Shown here piece after piece: positions 43,606 through 53,210 of a stretch of 64,000 nt of DNA. Source of the stretch: Curtobacterium sp. MCBD17_013 (lineage in GTDB: Bacteria; Actinomycetota; Actinomycetes; Actinomycetales; Microbacteriaceae); the NCBI RefSeq assembly GCF_003234565.1, contig NZ_QKTU01000002.1, positions 395,810 through 459,809 of the forward strand, in the 5' to 3' direction. A program made the translations under genes and the position numbers. Below the pieces are notes generated by a model. It had not been told where the DNA came from and did not search any database. It saw only the letters and a list, made by a program, of their open reading frames with translations. The number at the start of each line of letters is the position of its first letter. The stretch's first letter is position 1.

Positions 43606-44604
43606 TCAGCCGACGGCGCCGTCCCAGCCCACGTACGGGTCCCACCCCTGCGTCGACACCGGGACGCCCCCGCGCGTCACGCCCGGCGCACCGGCCGCCG
43701 ACACGACCGTCCCGATCCGCCGGAACCCGGCCGGGAGGCCCGACCCGCGTGGGAACGTCGCGAACAGTCCGTGGTCCTCACCGCCGTGCAGGGCCGGCCC
43801 CTCCGGGACCACCGACGGGTCGAGGTCGATCGTGACACCGCTGGCCCGGGCCACGCGACCGGCATCGATCGCCAGCCCGTCGGACAGGTCGAGCATCGCG
43901 GTCGCCCCGGCCTGGGCGGCGAGGACCCCCGCGGCGACCGGCGGACTGGGGCGACGCTGCCGCTCGACGCCCGGGTCCGTCCCCCCGGGCGAGGCCGCCA
44001 GGAACGCCGCGGTCCGTTCGGCGTCCGGTTCGCCGCGGTCGTCGACCCCCTCCGCGAACAGCCGCGCGAGTCCCCGGGCCGCGACGCCGAGTTCACCCGC
44101 GACCGCGACCTGGTCACCCGCTCGCGCGCCCGACCGGACCACCGGCGCCCGGCCCTCCAGGTCCCCGAACGCCGTGACCGTCACCGTCGCGGTCGCCGAC
44201 GTCGACAGGTCGCCGCCGACCACGCCGCAACCCGGGGCGAGGGTGGCGCACGCCGCCGCGAACCCGTCGGCGATGGCCTCGAGCACGCCCACCGGGGTCT
44301 GCGGCGGCACGGCCAACGCCACGAGCAACGCGGTGGGGCGCGCCCCCATCGCGGCGACGTCGGACAGGTTCGTCGCGGCCGCCTTCCAACCGACGTCCGT
44401 CGGCGAGGACCACGCCCACCGGAAGTCCGGGCCGTGCACCATCATGTCCGTCGTCACGACGAAGCGTCCGTCCGGCGCGGCGACGACCGCGCAGTCGTCG
44501 CCCGGGCCGAGCAGGGCGGATGCGGCGGACGGGAGCCGACGGGTGATCCGAGCGAGCACGCCGAGCTCGCCGACGCTGCCCACCGTGTCGTCGCTGTCGT
44601 GCAC
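43606..44604 (-). CDS. thiL: Thiamine-monophosphate kinase
   Basis: Phosphorylates thiamine phosphate to thiamine diphosphate. The 332 residues show the PurM/ThiL fold: GPGDDCAVVAAPDGRFVVTTDMMVHGPDF, TNLSDVAAMGARPTALLVAL, GGDLSTSATATVTVTAFG and MLDLSDGLAIDAGRVARASGV. GTG at 44604 has a TACGGT box 6 bases upstream. It is divergent from the DUF3515 gene, with only 38 bases between the start codons, so the two promoters interleave. Confidence 0.94.
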   Translation of the reverse strand: MHDSDDTVGSVGELGVLARITRRLPSAASALLGPGDDCAVVAAPDGRFVVTTDMMVHGPDFRWAWSSPTDVGWKAAATNLSDVAAMGARPTALLVALAVPPQTPVGVLEAIADGFAAACATLAPGCGVVGGDLSTSATATVTVTAFGDLEGRAPVVRSGARAGDQVAVAGELGVAARGLARLFAEGVDDRGEPDAERTAAFLAASPGGTDPGVERQRRPSPPVAAGVLAAQAGATAMLDLSDGLAIDAGRVARASGVTIDLDPSVVPEGPALHGGEDHGLFATFPRGSGLPAGFRRIGTVVSAAGAPGVTRGGVPVSTQGWDPYVGWDGAVG

Positions 44605-44610
44605 TCTCCG

Positions 44611-44616
44611 ACCGTA
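44611..44616 (-). promoter_or_regulatory. Candidate leaderless -10 box (TACGGT), thiL
   Basis: TACGGT, then CGGAGA, then the GTG start at 44604. Confidence 0.5.
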
Positions 44617-44629
44617 CCGCCCGCTCGGG

Positions 44630-44635
44630 TAGCCT
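44630..44635 (+). promoter_or_regulatory. Candidate leaderless -10 box (TAGCCT), DUF3515 gene
   Basis: TAGCCT, then 7 bases, then ATG at 44643; an ATG at 44637 would fall inside the predicted untranscribed gap, which decides the start. Confidence 0.5.
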
Positions 44636-44642
44636 GATGGCG

Positions 44643-45173
44643 ATGCACTCCTCGCGCCGACTCCCCCGGGCACTCGGGGCGATCGCCCTGGCGGTCGGCC
44701 TCGTCGCGGCCCTCGAGGGCTGTGCTGACGCCGTCGCGCTGACACCGGCGCCGGCGGCGAACTCCGTGGCCTGCGCCGCGGTCCAGGTGCGCCTGCCGAC
44801 CACCGTCGAGTCGAAGCTCGCGATCCGAGCCACGAACGCGCAGTCCACGGCCGTCTGGGGCACCCCGGCAGCCGTGGTCCTGCACTGCGGCGTGCCCGTG
44901 CCGACCGTGTCCGACCTGCCGTGCTTCACCCTCGGATCGGTCGACTGGATCCGGGACGCCCGGAAGGACTCCATCGTCTACACGACGTTCGGACGCTCGC
45001 CCGCCGTGCAGGTCGCGCTCGATCCGACGGCGGCGACGAGCGACGTGCTGCAGGACATCGGGGATGCCGTGTCGACCCTGCCGAAGGACGGCCACGCGTG
45101 CCTCGACCCCTCGGACGTGGCAACGCCCTCCGCGCCCGCCACGCCGTCGGCGAGCGCCACCCCGGCGGGCTGA
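44643..45173 (+). CDS. DUF3515 family lipoprotein-like protein
   Basis: A 176-residue exported protein of unknown function found in actinobacteria beside ddl and thiL. The N-terminus is basic (MHSSRRLPR) with a hydrophobic segment ending LEGC, a possible lipobox. The body has the conserved pieces CAAVQVRLPTTV, WGTPAAVVLHCGV, CFTLGSVDWIRD and VYTTFGRSPAVQVAL; the tail is Ala/Pro/Ser/Thr-rich. The 44643 ATG is chosen over 44637 because of the spacing to the -10 box. Confidence 0.82.
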   Translation: MHSSRRLPRALGAIALAVGLVAALEGCADAVALTPAPAANSVACAAVQVRLPTTVESKLAIRATNAQSTAVWGTPAAVVLHCGVPVPTVSDLPCFTLGSVDWIRDARKDSIVYTTFGRSPAVQVALDPTAATSDVLQDIGDAVSTLPKDGHACLDPSDVATPSAPATPSASATPAG

Positions 45174-45187
45174 CCCGCCACGACCGG

Positions 45188-46315
45188 TCAGCGGACGGCG
45201 ACCGCCCCGAGCTCGACGAGTTCGCGGACGAGGTCCGGGTAGGGCAGCCCGGACGCGGCCCAGCATCGGGGGTACATCGAGAACGGGGTGAACCCGGGCA
45301 TGGTGTTGACCTCGTTGACGACGAACCCGTCGTCCGTGAGGAAGCAGTCGACCCGTGCGAGGCCCGAACCGGCGATCGCCTCGAAGGCGCGGGCGGCGAT
45401 GGAACGGACCTCGTCGGTCTCGTCCTGGGACAGCGGGGCGGGACACCGGAGCTGCTCGTCGCCGCCGAGGTACTTCGCCTCGAAGTCGTAGAACCCCGCT
45501 TCGTCGACGACGATCTCGCCCGGGAGGCTCGTGCGCGGGGTGCCATCGCGACCCTCGAGCACCGCGACCTCGATCTCGCGCCCGACGATGCGTGGCTCGA
45601 CGATGACCTTGCTGTCGTGCTCGAACGCGGTCGCGAACGCCGCCGGGAGCTGCCCCGGCTCGTCGACCCGCGAGACCCCCATGCTCGACCCGGCACGCGC
45701 GGGCTTCACGAACAGCGGCCACCCGTGCGCGGCCGCTCGCTCGAGGACGTCGGCCTCGTCGGCGTCCCATTCACGGCGGAGGACCGTCGTCCAGGGCGCC
45801 ACCCGGAGACCGGCGTGCTCGAGCACGACCTTCGACAGGTGCTTGTCCATGCCGACCGCGCTCGCGAGGACGCCGTCGCCCACGTAGGGCAGCCCCACCA
45901 ACTCGAGGAGGCCCTGGACCGTGCCGTCCTCGCCGAAGGGGCCGTGGAGGATCGGGAACACGACGTCGACGTCGCCGAGCGCGGTGATGGATCCGTCGGC
46001 CTGCACCACCGCGAGGGCGCGGGAGTCGATCGAGTCCGGCCAGCGCACGCGGGTGCCGTTGTCCGGGACCGAGGGGAGGTCGGAGCCGCGCAGGGCCCAA
46101 GCGCCCGGGTCGTCCGACTGCAACGTGAACGCGCCCGCACGGGTGATGCCGACCGGCACGACGTCGAACAGCGAGCGGTCCATCGCGGCCATGATCCCAC
46201 CCGCGGTCACGCAGCTGATCGCGTGCTCGCTCGAGCGGCCGCCGAACAGGACCACGACACGGGTCCGAGCCCCGGGTCCGGCAGGCCGGGCGTCGATGGC
46301 GGTCGTCTGCGTCAT
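45188..46315 (-). CDS. ddl: D-alanine--D-alanine ligase
   Basis: Makes D-Ala-D-Ala for peptidoglycan precursors. The 375-residue ATP-grasp protein shows VVVLFGGRSSEHAISCVTAG, FPILHGPFGEDGTVQGLLEL, the ATP-binding PLFVKPARAGSSMGVSRV, and the C-terminal LARVDCFLTDDGFVVNEVNTMPGFTPFSMYP with the metal-binding Asp, Glu and Asn. It follows gpsA by a 4-base gap in the leuC-leuD-murA-plsC-gpsA-ddl run. Confidence 0.96.
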   Translation of the reverse strand: MTQTTAIDARPAGPGARTRVVVLFGGRSSEHAISCVTAGGIMAAMDRSLFDVVPVGITRAGAFTLQSDDPGAWALRGSDLPSVPDNGTRVRWPDSIDSRALAVVQADGSITALGDVDVVFPILHGPFGEDGTVQGLLELVGLPYVGDGVLASAVGMDKHLSKVVLEHAGLRVAPWTTVLRREWDADEADVLERAAAHGWPLFVKPARAGSSMGVSRVDEPGQLPAAFATAFEHDSKVIVEPRIVGREIEVAVLEGRDGTPRTSLPGEIVVDEAGFYDFEAKYLGGDEQLRCPAPLSQDETDEVRSIAARAFEAIAGSGLARVDCFLTDDGFVVNEVNTMPGFTPFSMYPRCWAASGLPYPDLVRELVELGAVAVR

Positions 46316-46319
46316 GGGA

Positions 46320-47396
46320 TCACTCGCCCTGGGGTTCGTCGGTCTCGGTCAGGTGCGGCGCGATGTTCCGCGGGTCGAGCCTACCGGCGAGCACCTCGCC
46401 CACCTGGCTGACGATGGGCATGTCGACGCCGTGGTCGGCGGCGAGCGCCAGGATCGGAGCGACCGACGCCAGACCCTCGGCGGTCTGGTTCATCTGCCGG
46501 ACGACCTCGTCGTATCGGTAGCCCTGGCCGAGCAGTCGGCCCGCGGTGTTGTTCCGCGACAGGGGTGACTGGCACGTCGCGATGAGGTCGCCGAGCCCGG
46601 CGAGACCGGCGAGCGTCTCGGGGCGCGCACCGTTGGCGACCGCGAACCCGGTCATCTCCGCGAGGCCGCGGGTGATGATCGACGCCTTCGTGTTCTCGCC
46701 GTAGCCGACACCGTCGACGATGCCGATGGCCACCGCGATGAGGTTCTTGAGCACGCCGCCGAACTCGGTGCCGATGACGTCGGTGTTGATGAACGACCGG
46801 AAGTACGGGTTCGTGGCGGTCGCCGCGACGGCGGTCGCGGTGTCGGTGCTCGTCGACGACACGACGGCCGCCGTCGGCTGTCGTCGTGCGATCTCGAGTG
46901 CGAGGTTCGGGCCGGACGCCACCGCGATCCGATCCGGATCGATGTCGAGGCCCTGCTGGAGGACCTCGCTCATCCGGAGGCCCGTGCCCTTCTCGACGCC
47001 CTTCATGAGGCTCACGACGGGCGCCTCGACGGGCAGCAGTGTCCGGACCGCCTCGAGGTTCGCGCGCAGGCTCTGACTGGGCACCGACACGTAGACCTGC
47101 TCGGCGCCGTCGAGCACGCGGTCGAGGTGGTCCGAGGCGGTCAGCGTGCGCGGGAGGTTGATGCCGGGCAGGTAGTCGGAGTTCCGCTTCGTCTCGGTGA
47201 TCTCGCGCGCGACCTCGGGTCGACGCGCCCAGAGCACGACGTCGGCCCCGCCCTCCGCGAGCACCTTGGCGAACGTGGTGCCCCAGCTCCCCGCGCCCAG
47301 CACGGCGACCCGTCGCGACTCGGCGCGACGGAGGACGACGTTGATGGCGGCGGTGTCGACCGCGCCGCGGCCTGGATGGTCGGGCGCGTCAGGCAA
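46320..47396 (-). CDS. gpsA: Glycerol-3-phosphate dehydrogenase [NAD(P)+]
   Basis: Makes sn-glycerol-3-phosphate for phospholipids. Protein features are VAVLGAGSWGTTFAKVLAEGG (Rossmann), VSVPSQSLRANL, SLMKGVEKGTGLRMSEVL, ASGPNLALEIARRQPTAAVV and the catalytic GVLKNLIAVAIGIVDGVGYGENTKASIITRG. No ATG or GTG lies near the fold start; the TTG at 47396, overlapping the plsC stop by 8 bases and preceded by AAGGAGAC about 10 bases upstream, is the best start (358 residues). Confidence 0.93.
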   Translation of the reverse strand: MPDAPDHPGRGAVDTAAINVVLRRAESRRVAVLGAGSWGTTFAKVLAEGGADVVLWARRPEVAREITETKRNSDYLPGINLPRTLTASDHLDRVLDGAEQVYVSVPSQSLRANLEAVRTLLPVEAPVVSLMKGVEKGTGLRMSEVLQQGLDIDPDRIAVASGPNLALEIARRQPTAAVVSSTSTDTATAVAATATNPYFRSFINTDVIGTEFGGVLKNLIAVAIGIVDGVGYGENTKASIITRGLAEMTGFAVANGARPETLAGLAGLGDLIATCQSPLSRNNTAGRLLGQGYRYDEVVRQMNQTAEGLASVAPILALAADHGVDMPIVSQVGEVLAGRLDPRNIAPHLTETDEPQGE

Positions 47397-48213
47397 AGCG
47401 GCCGGTCTCCTTCTGGTTGTTCGCTGCCGGGTCCCACCGCTCGGCGGGTGCACGCTCGCCGCGCAGCTCCTCGACGAGCGCGGTGATCGCCTGCATGAGC
47501 TCGGCGGTCGCCTGCTGCAACAGGTGCTGGTCGAGCGGACGTCCCCGGTACGCGGAGAGGTCGAGCGGCTCGCCGATCGCGACGTCCACGCGCGACGGCG
47601 GGAAGAGCCGGAGCGTGCGCCCGTACCGCGGCATGATGCGCTGGGTGCCCCAGTGGGCCATGGGGATGAGCGGGACGTCGTTCTCGAGCGCGAGTCGGAC
47701 CGCGCCAGTCTTCCCGCGCATGGGCCAGAGGTCCGGGTCGCGCGTGAGCGTGCCCTCGGGGTAGACGATGAGACCGCCGCCGCCCGCCACGAGGGCACGA
47801 CCACCGGTGAGCGGGTCGCTGCCGCGGGTCCGTCCGGAGCGCTCGACGGGGACGTTGCCCATGCCGCGCATGAAGTACCCGAGCACCGGGACCCGGAACA
47901 GCGAGGCCTTCGCGAGGTACTGCGGGAGTCGACGGTGCAGCCACACGACCGTGCCGACGACGAGCGGGTCGATGTTCGTGTAGTGGTTTGGCGCGACGAT
48001 GAACGGACCCTCGGCCGGCAGCCGCGTGCTCCCGTGCCACCGGAACCGGGCAGCGACCCGGATCATCGGGATGACGATCGACGCGACGACCCGGAACGCA
48101 CCGTTCAGGTCGCCCCGATGGAACCGCCGTCCCGGGGTGGGCAGGCCAGCGGTGACGACCTCGCGCCCGCCGCCCTGCTGCCCGCTCGTCGACCCCGTGC
48201 CGTTGTCCGGCAC
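47389..48213 (-). CDS. plsC: 1-acyl-sn-glycerol-3-phosphate acyltransferase
   Basis: Converts lysophosphatidate to phosphatidate at the membrane. The 274-residue protein has a hydrophobic anchor (~residues 38-55), the acyltransferase block NHYTNIDPLV (HxxxxD), GYFMRGMGNVPVER and LIVYPEGTLTRDPDLW (the FPEG-type motif). GTG at 48213, 7 bases past murA, follows GAGGGCGCG. It is grouped with gpsA, which supplies the glycerol phosphate, and feeds cdsA chemistry. Confidence 0.93.
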   Translation of the reverse strand: MPDNGTGSTSGQQGGGREVVTAGLPTPGRRFHRGDLNGAFRVVASIVIPMIRVAARFRWHGSTRLPAEGPFIVAPNHYTNIDPLVVGTVVWLHRRLPQYLAKASLFRVPVLGYFMRGMGNVPVERSGRTRGSDPLTGGRALVAGGGGLIVYPEGTLTRDPDLWPMRGKTGAVRLALENDVPLIPMAHWGTQRIMPRYGRTLRLFPPSRVDVAIGEPLDLSAYRGRPLDQHLLQQATAELMQAITALVEELRGERAPAERWDPAANNQKETGRFA

Positions 48214-48220
48214 CGCGCCC

Positions 48221-49588
48221 TCACCCGGCAAAGTCGAAGTCCGCGCCGAGCTTGCGGAGCTTCGGGATGAAGTGCTCGTACCCACGGCTGATGATGCCGA
48301 CGTTCGTGATGTGCGACTCACCACTGGCGGTGAGCGCGGCGATGAGGTGGCTGAACCCGCCCCGGAGGTCGGGCACGCGCACGTTCGCGCCGTGCAGCGG
48401 CGTGGGTCCGGTGATCACCGCGGCCTGCTCGAAGGGACGACGAGCGACTCGACGGTCGTGGCCGGGCAGTCCCTCTTTGTGCACGACGATGTCCGCACCC
48501 ATCTCGTTGAGCGCGTCCGTGAACCCGAACCGGTTCTCGTACACGGTCTCGTGCACCACGCTGCGGCCCTCGGCCTGCGTCAGTGCCACGACGAGCGGCT
48601 GCTGCCAGTCCGTCATGAACCCGGGGTGGACGTCGGTCTCGATGACGACGGGCTTGAGCACCTCGACCTCGCGGTAGAAGCGGATGCCGTCCTCCTGGAT
48701 GTCGAACCCGCCGCCCACCTTGCGGAAGACGTTGAGGAAGGTCATGAGGTCCTGCTGCTTGGCACCCTCGACGAAGATGTCACCGTTCGTGGCGAGTGCG
48801 GCGGCGGCCCAGCTGGCGGCCTCGTTGCGGTCGTTGATCGCCCGGTGCGTGTACCCGCGCAGCTTCTCGACGCCCTCGATGAAGATCGTCCGGTTCGGCT
48901 CGACGGAGACGACGGCGCCCATCTTCTGCAGGATCGCGATGAGGTCCATGATCTCGGGCTCGATCGCGGCGTTCCGCAGCTCGGTGACACCCTCGGCCAG
49001 CACGGCGCTGAGGAGCACCTGCTCGGTCGCGCCGACGCTCGGGTACGGCAGTTCGATGTTCGCGCCCTTGAGACCGTTCGGTGCCTCGAGGTGGATGCCG
49101 GCGACCTGCTTGTCCACGACGGCGCCCATCGCGCGGAGCGCGTCGAGGTGGAAGTCGATCGGGCGGTCGCCGATGCGGCAACCGCCGAGGTCGGGGATGA
49201 ACGCCTCGCCGAGCTTGTGGAGCAGCGGACCGCAGAACAGGATCGGGATGCGGCTCGACCCGGCGTGGGCGTCGATCTCGGCGAAGTGTGCGCTCTCGAC
49301 GTTCGAGGGGTCGAGGATGAGCTCGCCACGGGCAGGATCGCTGATCCGGACGCCGTGCACCTCGAGCAGGCCCCGGACGACCTTGACGTCGCTGATGTCC
49401 GGCACGTCGCGGAGGATCGAGGGTGTGTCGCCCAGCAGCGCGGCCACCATCGCCTTGGTCGCGAGGTTCTTCGCGCCGCGGACCTCGATGCGTCCCACGA
49501 GCGGCTTGCCGCCGCGGATGACGATCTCGTCCGACTTGAGACCGACGCGAGCGCCTGCAGCCGCTGCGTCCTGTACGAGAGAGTTCAC
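48221..49588 (-). CDS. murA: UDP-N-acetylglucosamine 1-carboxyvinyltransferase
   Basis: First committed step of peptidoglycan synthesis, adding enolpyruvate from PEP to UDP-GlcNAc. The 455 residues carry the substrate-binding RGAKNLATKAM (the K-N pair) and the catalytic loop LGGCRIGDRPID with Cys137, the fosfomycin target. GTG start abuts the leuD TAA without a gap. Contrast with the EPSP-synthase-like fusion at 22.9-26.1 kb: this one keeps all family residues seen. Confidence 0.95.
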   Translation of the reverse strand: MNSLVQDAAAAGARVGLKSDEIVIRGGKPLVGRIEVRGAKNLATKAMVAALLGDTPSILRDVPDISDVKVVRGLLEVHGVRISDPARGELILDPSNVESAHFAEIDAHAGSSRIPILFCGPLLHKLGEAFIPDLGGCRIGDRPIDFHLDALRAMGAVVDKQVAGIHLEAPNGLKGANIELPYPSVGATEQVLLSAVLAEGVTELRNAAIEPEIMDLIAILQKMGAVVSVEPNRTIFIEGVEKLRGYTHRAINDRNEAASWAAAALATNGDIFVEGAKQQDLMTFLNVFRKVGGGFDIQEDGIRFYREVEVLKPVVIETDVHPGFMTDWQQPLVVALTQAEGRSVVHETVYENRFGFTDALNEMGADIVVHKEGLPGHDRRVARRPFEQAAVITGPTPLHGANVRVPDLRGGFSHLIAALTASGESHITNVGIISRGYEHFIPKLRKLGADFDFAG

Positions 49589-50185
49589 TTACTTCACCGG
49601 CAATGTCTCGGGCCGCCACGAGGCGCGGCGGGATTCGAACTCCGTGATCGACGGTTCGTCGCGGAGGGTGAGCCCGATGTCGTCGAGCCCTTCCATCAAC
49701 CGCCATCGAGTGTATGCGTCGATCTCGAACGGGACGTCCACATCACCCACCGACACGCGCTGCGCGACGAGGTCGACCGTCGCCTCGGCTCCGGGCGCGG
49801 CATCGATCGCCGCCCAGATCCGCTCGACGTCGGACTCGGTGACCACGGCGGTCAGCAGCCCCTGTTTGCCGGCGTTGCCGCGGAAGATGTCCGCGAACCG
49901 CGGCGAGACGACCACCCGGAACCCGAAGTCCCGGAGCGCCCACACCGCGTGCTCCCGGCTCGACCCCGTGCCGAAGTCCGGACCGGCGACGAGCACGGAC
50001 GCACCCTGGTACTCGGGACGGTTGATGACGAACTCGGGATCCTGCCGCCAGGCGGCGAACAGGGCGTCCTCGAAGCCCGTCTTCGTCACCCGCTTGAGGT
50101 AGACGGCCGGGATGATCTGGTCGGTGTCGACGTTCGCCCGACGCAGCGGTGCCGCCACGCCGGTCACGACCGAGAGCTTGTCCAT
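49589..50185 (-). CDS. leuD: 3-isopropylmalate dehydratase small subunit
   Basis: Small subunit of isopropylmalate isomerase in leucine synthesis. The 198 residues include [35 protein letters not shown] and [18 protein letters not shown] overlaps the leuC stop by one base (TGATG) and follows GAGGAAC. Confidence 0.97.
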   Translation of the reverse strand: MDKLSVVTGVAAPLRRANVDTDQIIPAVYLKRVTKTGFEDALFAAWRQDPEFVINRPEYQGASVLVAGPDFGTGSSREHAVWALRDFGFRVVVSPRFADIFRGNAGKQGLLTAVVTESDVERIWAAIDAAPGAEATVDLVAQRVSVGDVDVPFEIDAYTRWRLMEGLDDIGLTLRDEPSITEFESRRASWRPETLPVK

Positions 50186-51699
50186 CAGTGTTCCTCCTCG
50201 GGCTGCGCGACGCCGGCCTCGGCGTCGGCGACGGTCGTGCGACCAGCGGCGACACCGACCGGCGTGACCTCGTCCACGGCACGCCGCGCGTCGTCCTCCT
50301 CGAGGTCCCACGGGCTCGACAGCGTGCCCCGGACGGCGGTGGCCGCGGCGACGAGCGGTGACACGAGGTGTGTCCGGCCGCCCTTGCCCTGGCGCCCCTC
50401 GAAGTTGCGGTTCGACGTGGACGCACATCGCTCGCCGGGGGCGAGCTGGTCGGGGTTCATGCCGAGACACATCGAGCAGCCGGCGAACCGCCACTCCGCG
50501 CCGAAGTCGAGGAACACCTGGTCGAGCCCCTCGGCCTCGGCCTCGAGGCGGACCCGCGCGGACCCGGGCACCACCATGACCCGGACGCCCTCGGCCTTGG
50601 TCCGACCGCGGACGATCGAGGCGAACGCGCGGAGGTCCTCGATGCGCGAGTTCGTGCAGGAGCCCATGAACACCGCGTTGACGGGGATCGCCTTCATCGG
50701 GGTGCCGGGAGTGAGGTCCATGTACTCGAGCGCCCGTTCGGCGCCCGCACGGGCGTTGGCGTCGGCGAAGTCGGCCGGCGAGGGCACGGTCGCCGACAGC
50801 GAGACGCCCTGACCGGGGTTCGTCCCCCACGTCACGAACGGCTCGAGCTCGTCGGCGTCGATGAACACCTCGGCGTCGAACACGGCGTCGTCGTCCGTCG
50901 CCAGCGTGTCCCAGTAGGCGACGGCGTCGTCCCAGTCCTGCCCGCTCGGGGCGTGCGCCCGTCCGCGGAGGTAGTCGTAGGTCGTCTGGTCGGGTGCGAC
51001 CATCCCGGCGCGTGCACCGGCTTCGATCGACATGTTGCAGATCGTCATCCGGCCTTCCATCGAGAGCGCCCGGATCGCGCTGCCGCGGTACTCGAGGACG
51101 TAGCCCTGACCACCGCCGGTGCCGATCTGCGCGATCACGGCGAGGATGACGTCCTTCGCCGTGACACCGGGGCGCAGCGTCCCCTCGACGGTGATCGCCA
51201 TGGTCTTGAAGGGCTTGAGCGGCAGCGTCTGCGTGGCGAGGACGTGCTCGACCTCGCTCGTGCCGATCCCGAACGCCATGGCCCCGAACGCGCCGTGGGT
51301 CGAGGTGTGCGAGTCGCCGCACACGACGGTGATGCCGGGCATGGTGAGGCCGAGCTGCGGTCCGACGACGTGCACGATCCCCTGCTCGGCGTCCCCGAGC
51401 GGGTGCAGCCGGACACCGAACTCCGCGCAGTTGCGCCGCAGGGTCTCGATCTGCGTCCGGCTCGTCGGGTCGGCGATGGGACGGTCGATCGCGAGCGTCG
51501 GCGTGTTGTGGTCCTCGGTGGCGATGGTGAGGTCGGGGCGGCGGACGGGCCTCCCGGCCTGGCGGAGGCCGTCGAACGCCTGCGGACTCGTGACCTCGTG
51601 CACGAGGTGGAGGTCGATGTAGAGGAGGTCGGGGGTGCCGTCCTCGCCCTTGACCACGACGTGGTCGTCCCACACCTTCTCGGCGAGCGTCCTGCCCAT
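50185..51699 (-). CDS. leuC: 3-isopropylmalate dehydratase large subunit
   Basis: Aconitase-family 4Fe-4S subunit that interconverts 2- and 3-isopropylmalate. The 504 residues contain [32 protein letters not shown], and the cluster cysteines in MGSCTNSR and [14 protein letters not shown]-terminal ~25-residue extension after the usual end ([25 protein letters not shown]) is acidic. ATG at 51699 follows GGGAGG. Its upstream region holds a palindrome and a hairpin. Confidence 0.97.
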   Translation of the reverse strand: MGRTLAEKVWDDHVVVKGEDGTPDLLYIDLHLVHEVTSPQAFDGLRQAGRPVRRPDLTIATEDHNTPTLAIDRPIADPTSRTQIETLRRNCAEFGVRLHPLGDAEQGIVHVVGPQLGLTMPGITVVCGDSHTSTHGAFGAMAFGIGTSEVEHVLATQTLPLKPFKTMAITVEGTLRPGVTAKDVILAVIAQIGTGGGQGYVLEYRGSAIRALSMEGRMTICNMSIEAGARAGMVAPDQTTYDYLRGRAHAPSGQDWDDAVAYWDTLATDDDAVFDAEVFIDADELEPFVTWGTNPGQGVSLSATVPSPADFADANARAGAERALEYMDLTPGTPMKAIPVNAVFMGSCTNSRIEDLRAFASIVRGRTKAEGVRVMVVPGSARVRLEAEAEGLDQVFLDFGAEWRFAGCSMCLGMNPDQLAPGERCASTSNRNFEGRQGKGGRTHLVSPLVAAATAVRGTLSSPWDLEEDDARRAVDEVTPVGVAAGRTTVADAEAGVAQPEEEH

Positions 51700-51846
51700 G
51701 ACCTCGTGCCTCCCATGCGTGTGGTCGCCTGTCCTGTCGGACGGCGACCGGGTCGTCCGCGCACCCCGAGCGAGGTGCGCGTCCCGCGTGTCGCGGGCCC
51801 GGCGGGCGCCGGGTCCAGCGAGTCTACGCTCGCGTCCGGGCCCTCC

Positions 51847-51878
51847 GAGGCCCGTGGATGCCCGCAACCACGGGCCTC
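51847..51878 (-). other. Stem-loop in the leuC upstream region
   Basis: GAGGCCCGTGG / CCACGGGCCTC, 11-bp perfect stem with a 10-base loop, 148 bases upstream of leuC in the 315-base gene-free gap. It may be part of a leuC leader (attenuator) or a terminator. No leucine-rich leader peptide was found beside it. Confidence 0.5.
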
Positions 51879-51918
51879 GAGCGTCCATTCCCGGTCCGAT
51901 CCGCATGCTGGCGCGGAT

Positions 51919-51928
51919 TGGTATACCA
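51919..51928. promoter_or_regulatory. Palindromic operator-like site TGGTATACCA
   Basis: Perfect 10-bp palindrome, AT-rich in a GC-rich gap, between divergent leuC and the FUSC-like gene. Such sites are typical of GntR- or IclR-type dimeric regulators; leu genes in actinobacteria are often under IclR-type control. No regulator gene is nearby. The remainder of the 51700-52014 gap shows only the hairpin noted separately. Confidence 0.4.
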
Positions 51929-52014
51929 GCAGGACGACACCTGTCGTTCTTCTCCGTCTCGCGCGTCGTCCGGGCGTCCTCCCCCAGCACGCCCGGTGGG
52001 ATGATGGACAGGAC

Positions 52015-53088
52015 ATGACGACGACCGAACGACCGCCCCACTCCGCCCGCACGATCAACATCGAGGGAGCGGCACGGGCCGCCGTGGCCGGCGGGGTCCC
52101 GCTCGCCGTGCTCATCGGTTCCGGTCTGTCGGGCTACGCCGCCTTCGCGCTCTTCGCCGGGTTCGCCGCGATCCCGGGCGCGCGGGAGCCCTACGGACGA
52201 CGCGTCGTCACCGTCACCACCGCGGGCCTGCTGCAGGCCGCGTGCATGCTCGCCGGCGTCGCGATGAGCATGACCGGGGCGCCGCTCTGGGCCGAGGCGG
52301 TCGGACTCGCGGTCGTCCTCGTGGTGGCCGTCGGCACGCTCTCGGTCCTCCAGGCGATCCCCGCGCAGCCCATCTTCCCCGTGTTCGCGTTCGTCGTCTG
52401 CTCGCTCGTACCGGTGACCCCGGCCCAGCTGCCGGGCGTGGTCGGGATCGTCCTCGGCGCCGTGGCGTTCGCCTGGGTGGTGTCGATGGGCGGGTTCCTC
52501 GCCCGGGCCGTGTGGGGCGAGTCGATGCGCCACCTGTTCCGACCCTTCGTCGAGCCACGACGCCGGTCCTTCGCCGTGCTGCGGAGTCCCGCCCTGTGGG
52601 AGACCGTCGGCCTCAACCTGGTCGGCGCGCTCGTCGCCGGCGCGGTCGGCGAGGCGACGGGGCTGGGACACCCGTACTGGGCGGTGGTGGCGGTCGTGTC
52701 GACGCTCCCCGCGCTCCGGCAGCGGCACACGATCCAGCGCGCTGTGCAGCGCGTGGTCGGCACCATCGGCGGCACCGTGGTCGCCGTCGGCGTCCTGCTC
52801 CTGCACCCGACGGACTGGTGGATCGTCCTCATCGCGGTGCTCGGCCAGTTCTGGGCCGAGATCTTCGTCGCGCGGAACTACGCGGTCTGCCTGCTGTTCC
52901 TCACGCCGCTCGCCCTCGCCGTCTCGTGGCTCAGCCTCCCCGAGGCACCCGAGCGTCTCGCGGTCGAGCGGATCGTGCAGACCGCGCTCGGGGCGGCCGT
53001 GAGCGTCCTCCTGCTCCTGGCCGGGCGCGCCGTCGAGCGTCGCCGTGGCCGGCCCCTCGGTGCGACGAGCGCGATCCGCACCGTCTGA
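52015..53088 (+). CDS. FUSC-like multi-pass membrane protein
   Basis: A 357-residue integral membrane protein with about ten hydrophobic segments in two halves. The C-terminal half resembles the fusaric acid resistance/aromatic acid exporter family: [44 protein letters not shown], then [24 protein letters not shown]. The large cytoplasmic domain of AaeB-type exporters is missing, so it is the short form; substrate unknown. ATG at 52015 has only AGGAC immediately upstream. Confidence 0.8.
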   Translation: MTTTERPPHSARTINIEGAARAAVAGGVPLAVLIGSGLSGYAAFALFAGFAAIPGAREPYGRRVVTVTTAGLLQAACMLAGVAMSMTGAPLWAEAVGLAVVLVVAVGTLSVLQAIPAQPIFPVFAFVVCSLVPVTPAQLPGVVGIVLGAVAFAWVVSMGGFLARAVWGESMRHLFRPFVEPRRRSFAVLRSPALWETVGLNLVGALVAGAVGEATGLGHPYWAVVAVVSTLPALRQRHTIQRAVQRVVGTIGGTVVAVGVLLLHPTDWWIVLIAVLGQFWAEIFVARNYAVCLLFLTPLALAVSWLSLPEAPERLAVERIVQTALGAAVSVLLLLAGRAVERRRGRPLGATSAIRTV

Positions 53089-53164
53089 CGGCCGGGAGCC
53101 GTCCGACGGCTGGGAGGGCCGGGGAACGACAGCGCGGAACTCCCGGCACCGGGGCCGACGGTTC

Positions 53165-53206
53165 GACGGCCGGGAGGGACGGGCCGCCCCGGCCCTCCCG
53201 GCCGTC
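53165..53206. terminator. Bidirectional terminator
   Basis: GACGGCCGGGAGGG / CCCTCCCGGCCGTC, 14-bp perfect stem with a 14-base loop, between the convergent FUSC-like and phosphatase genes. A second partial copy of the same motif lies at 53089-53120. Confidence 0.75.
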
Positions 53207-53210
53207 GGGC

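Noticed and set aside
51860..52000. Leucine leader peptide attenuator upstream of leuC
   Set aside because: Short frames near the hairpin have only one or two leucine codons and no competing antiterminator structure was evident.
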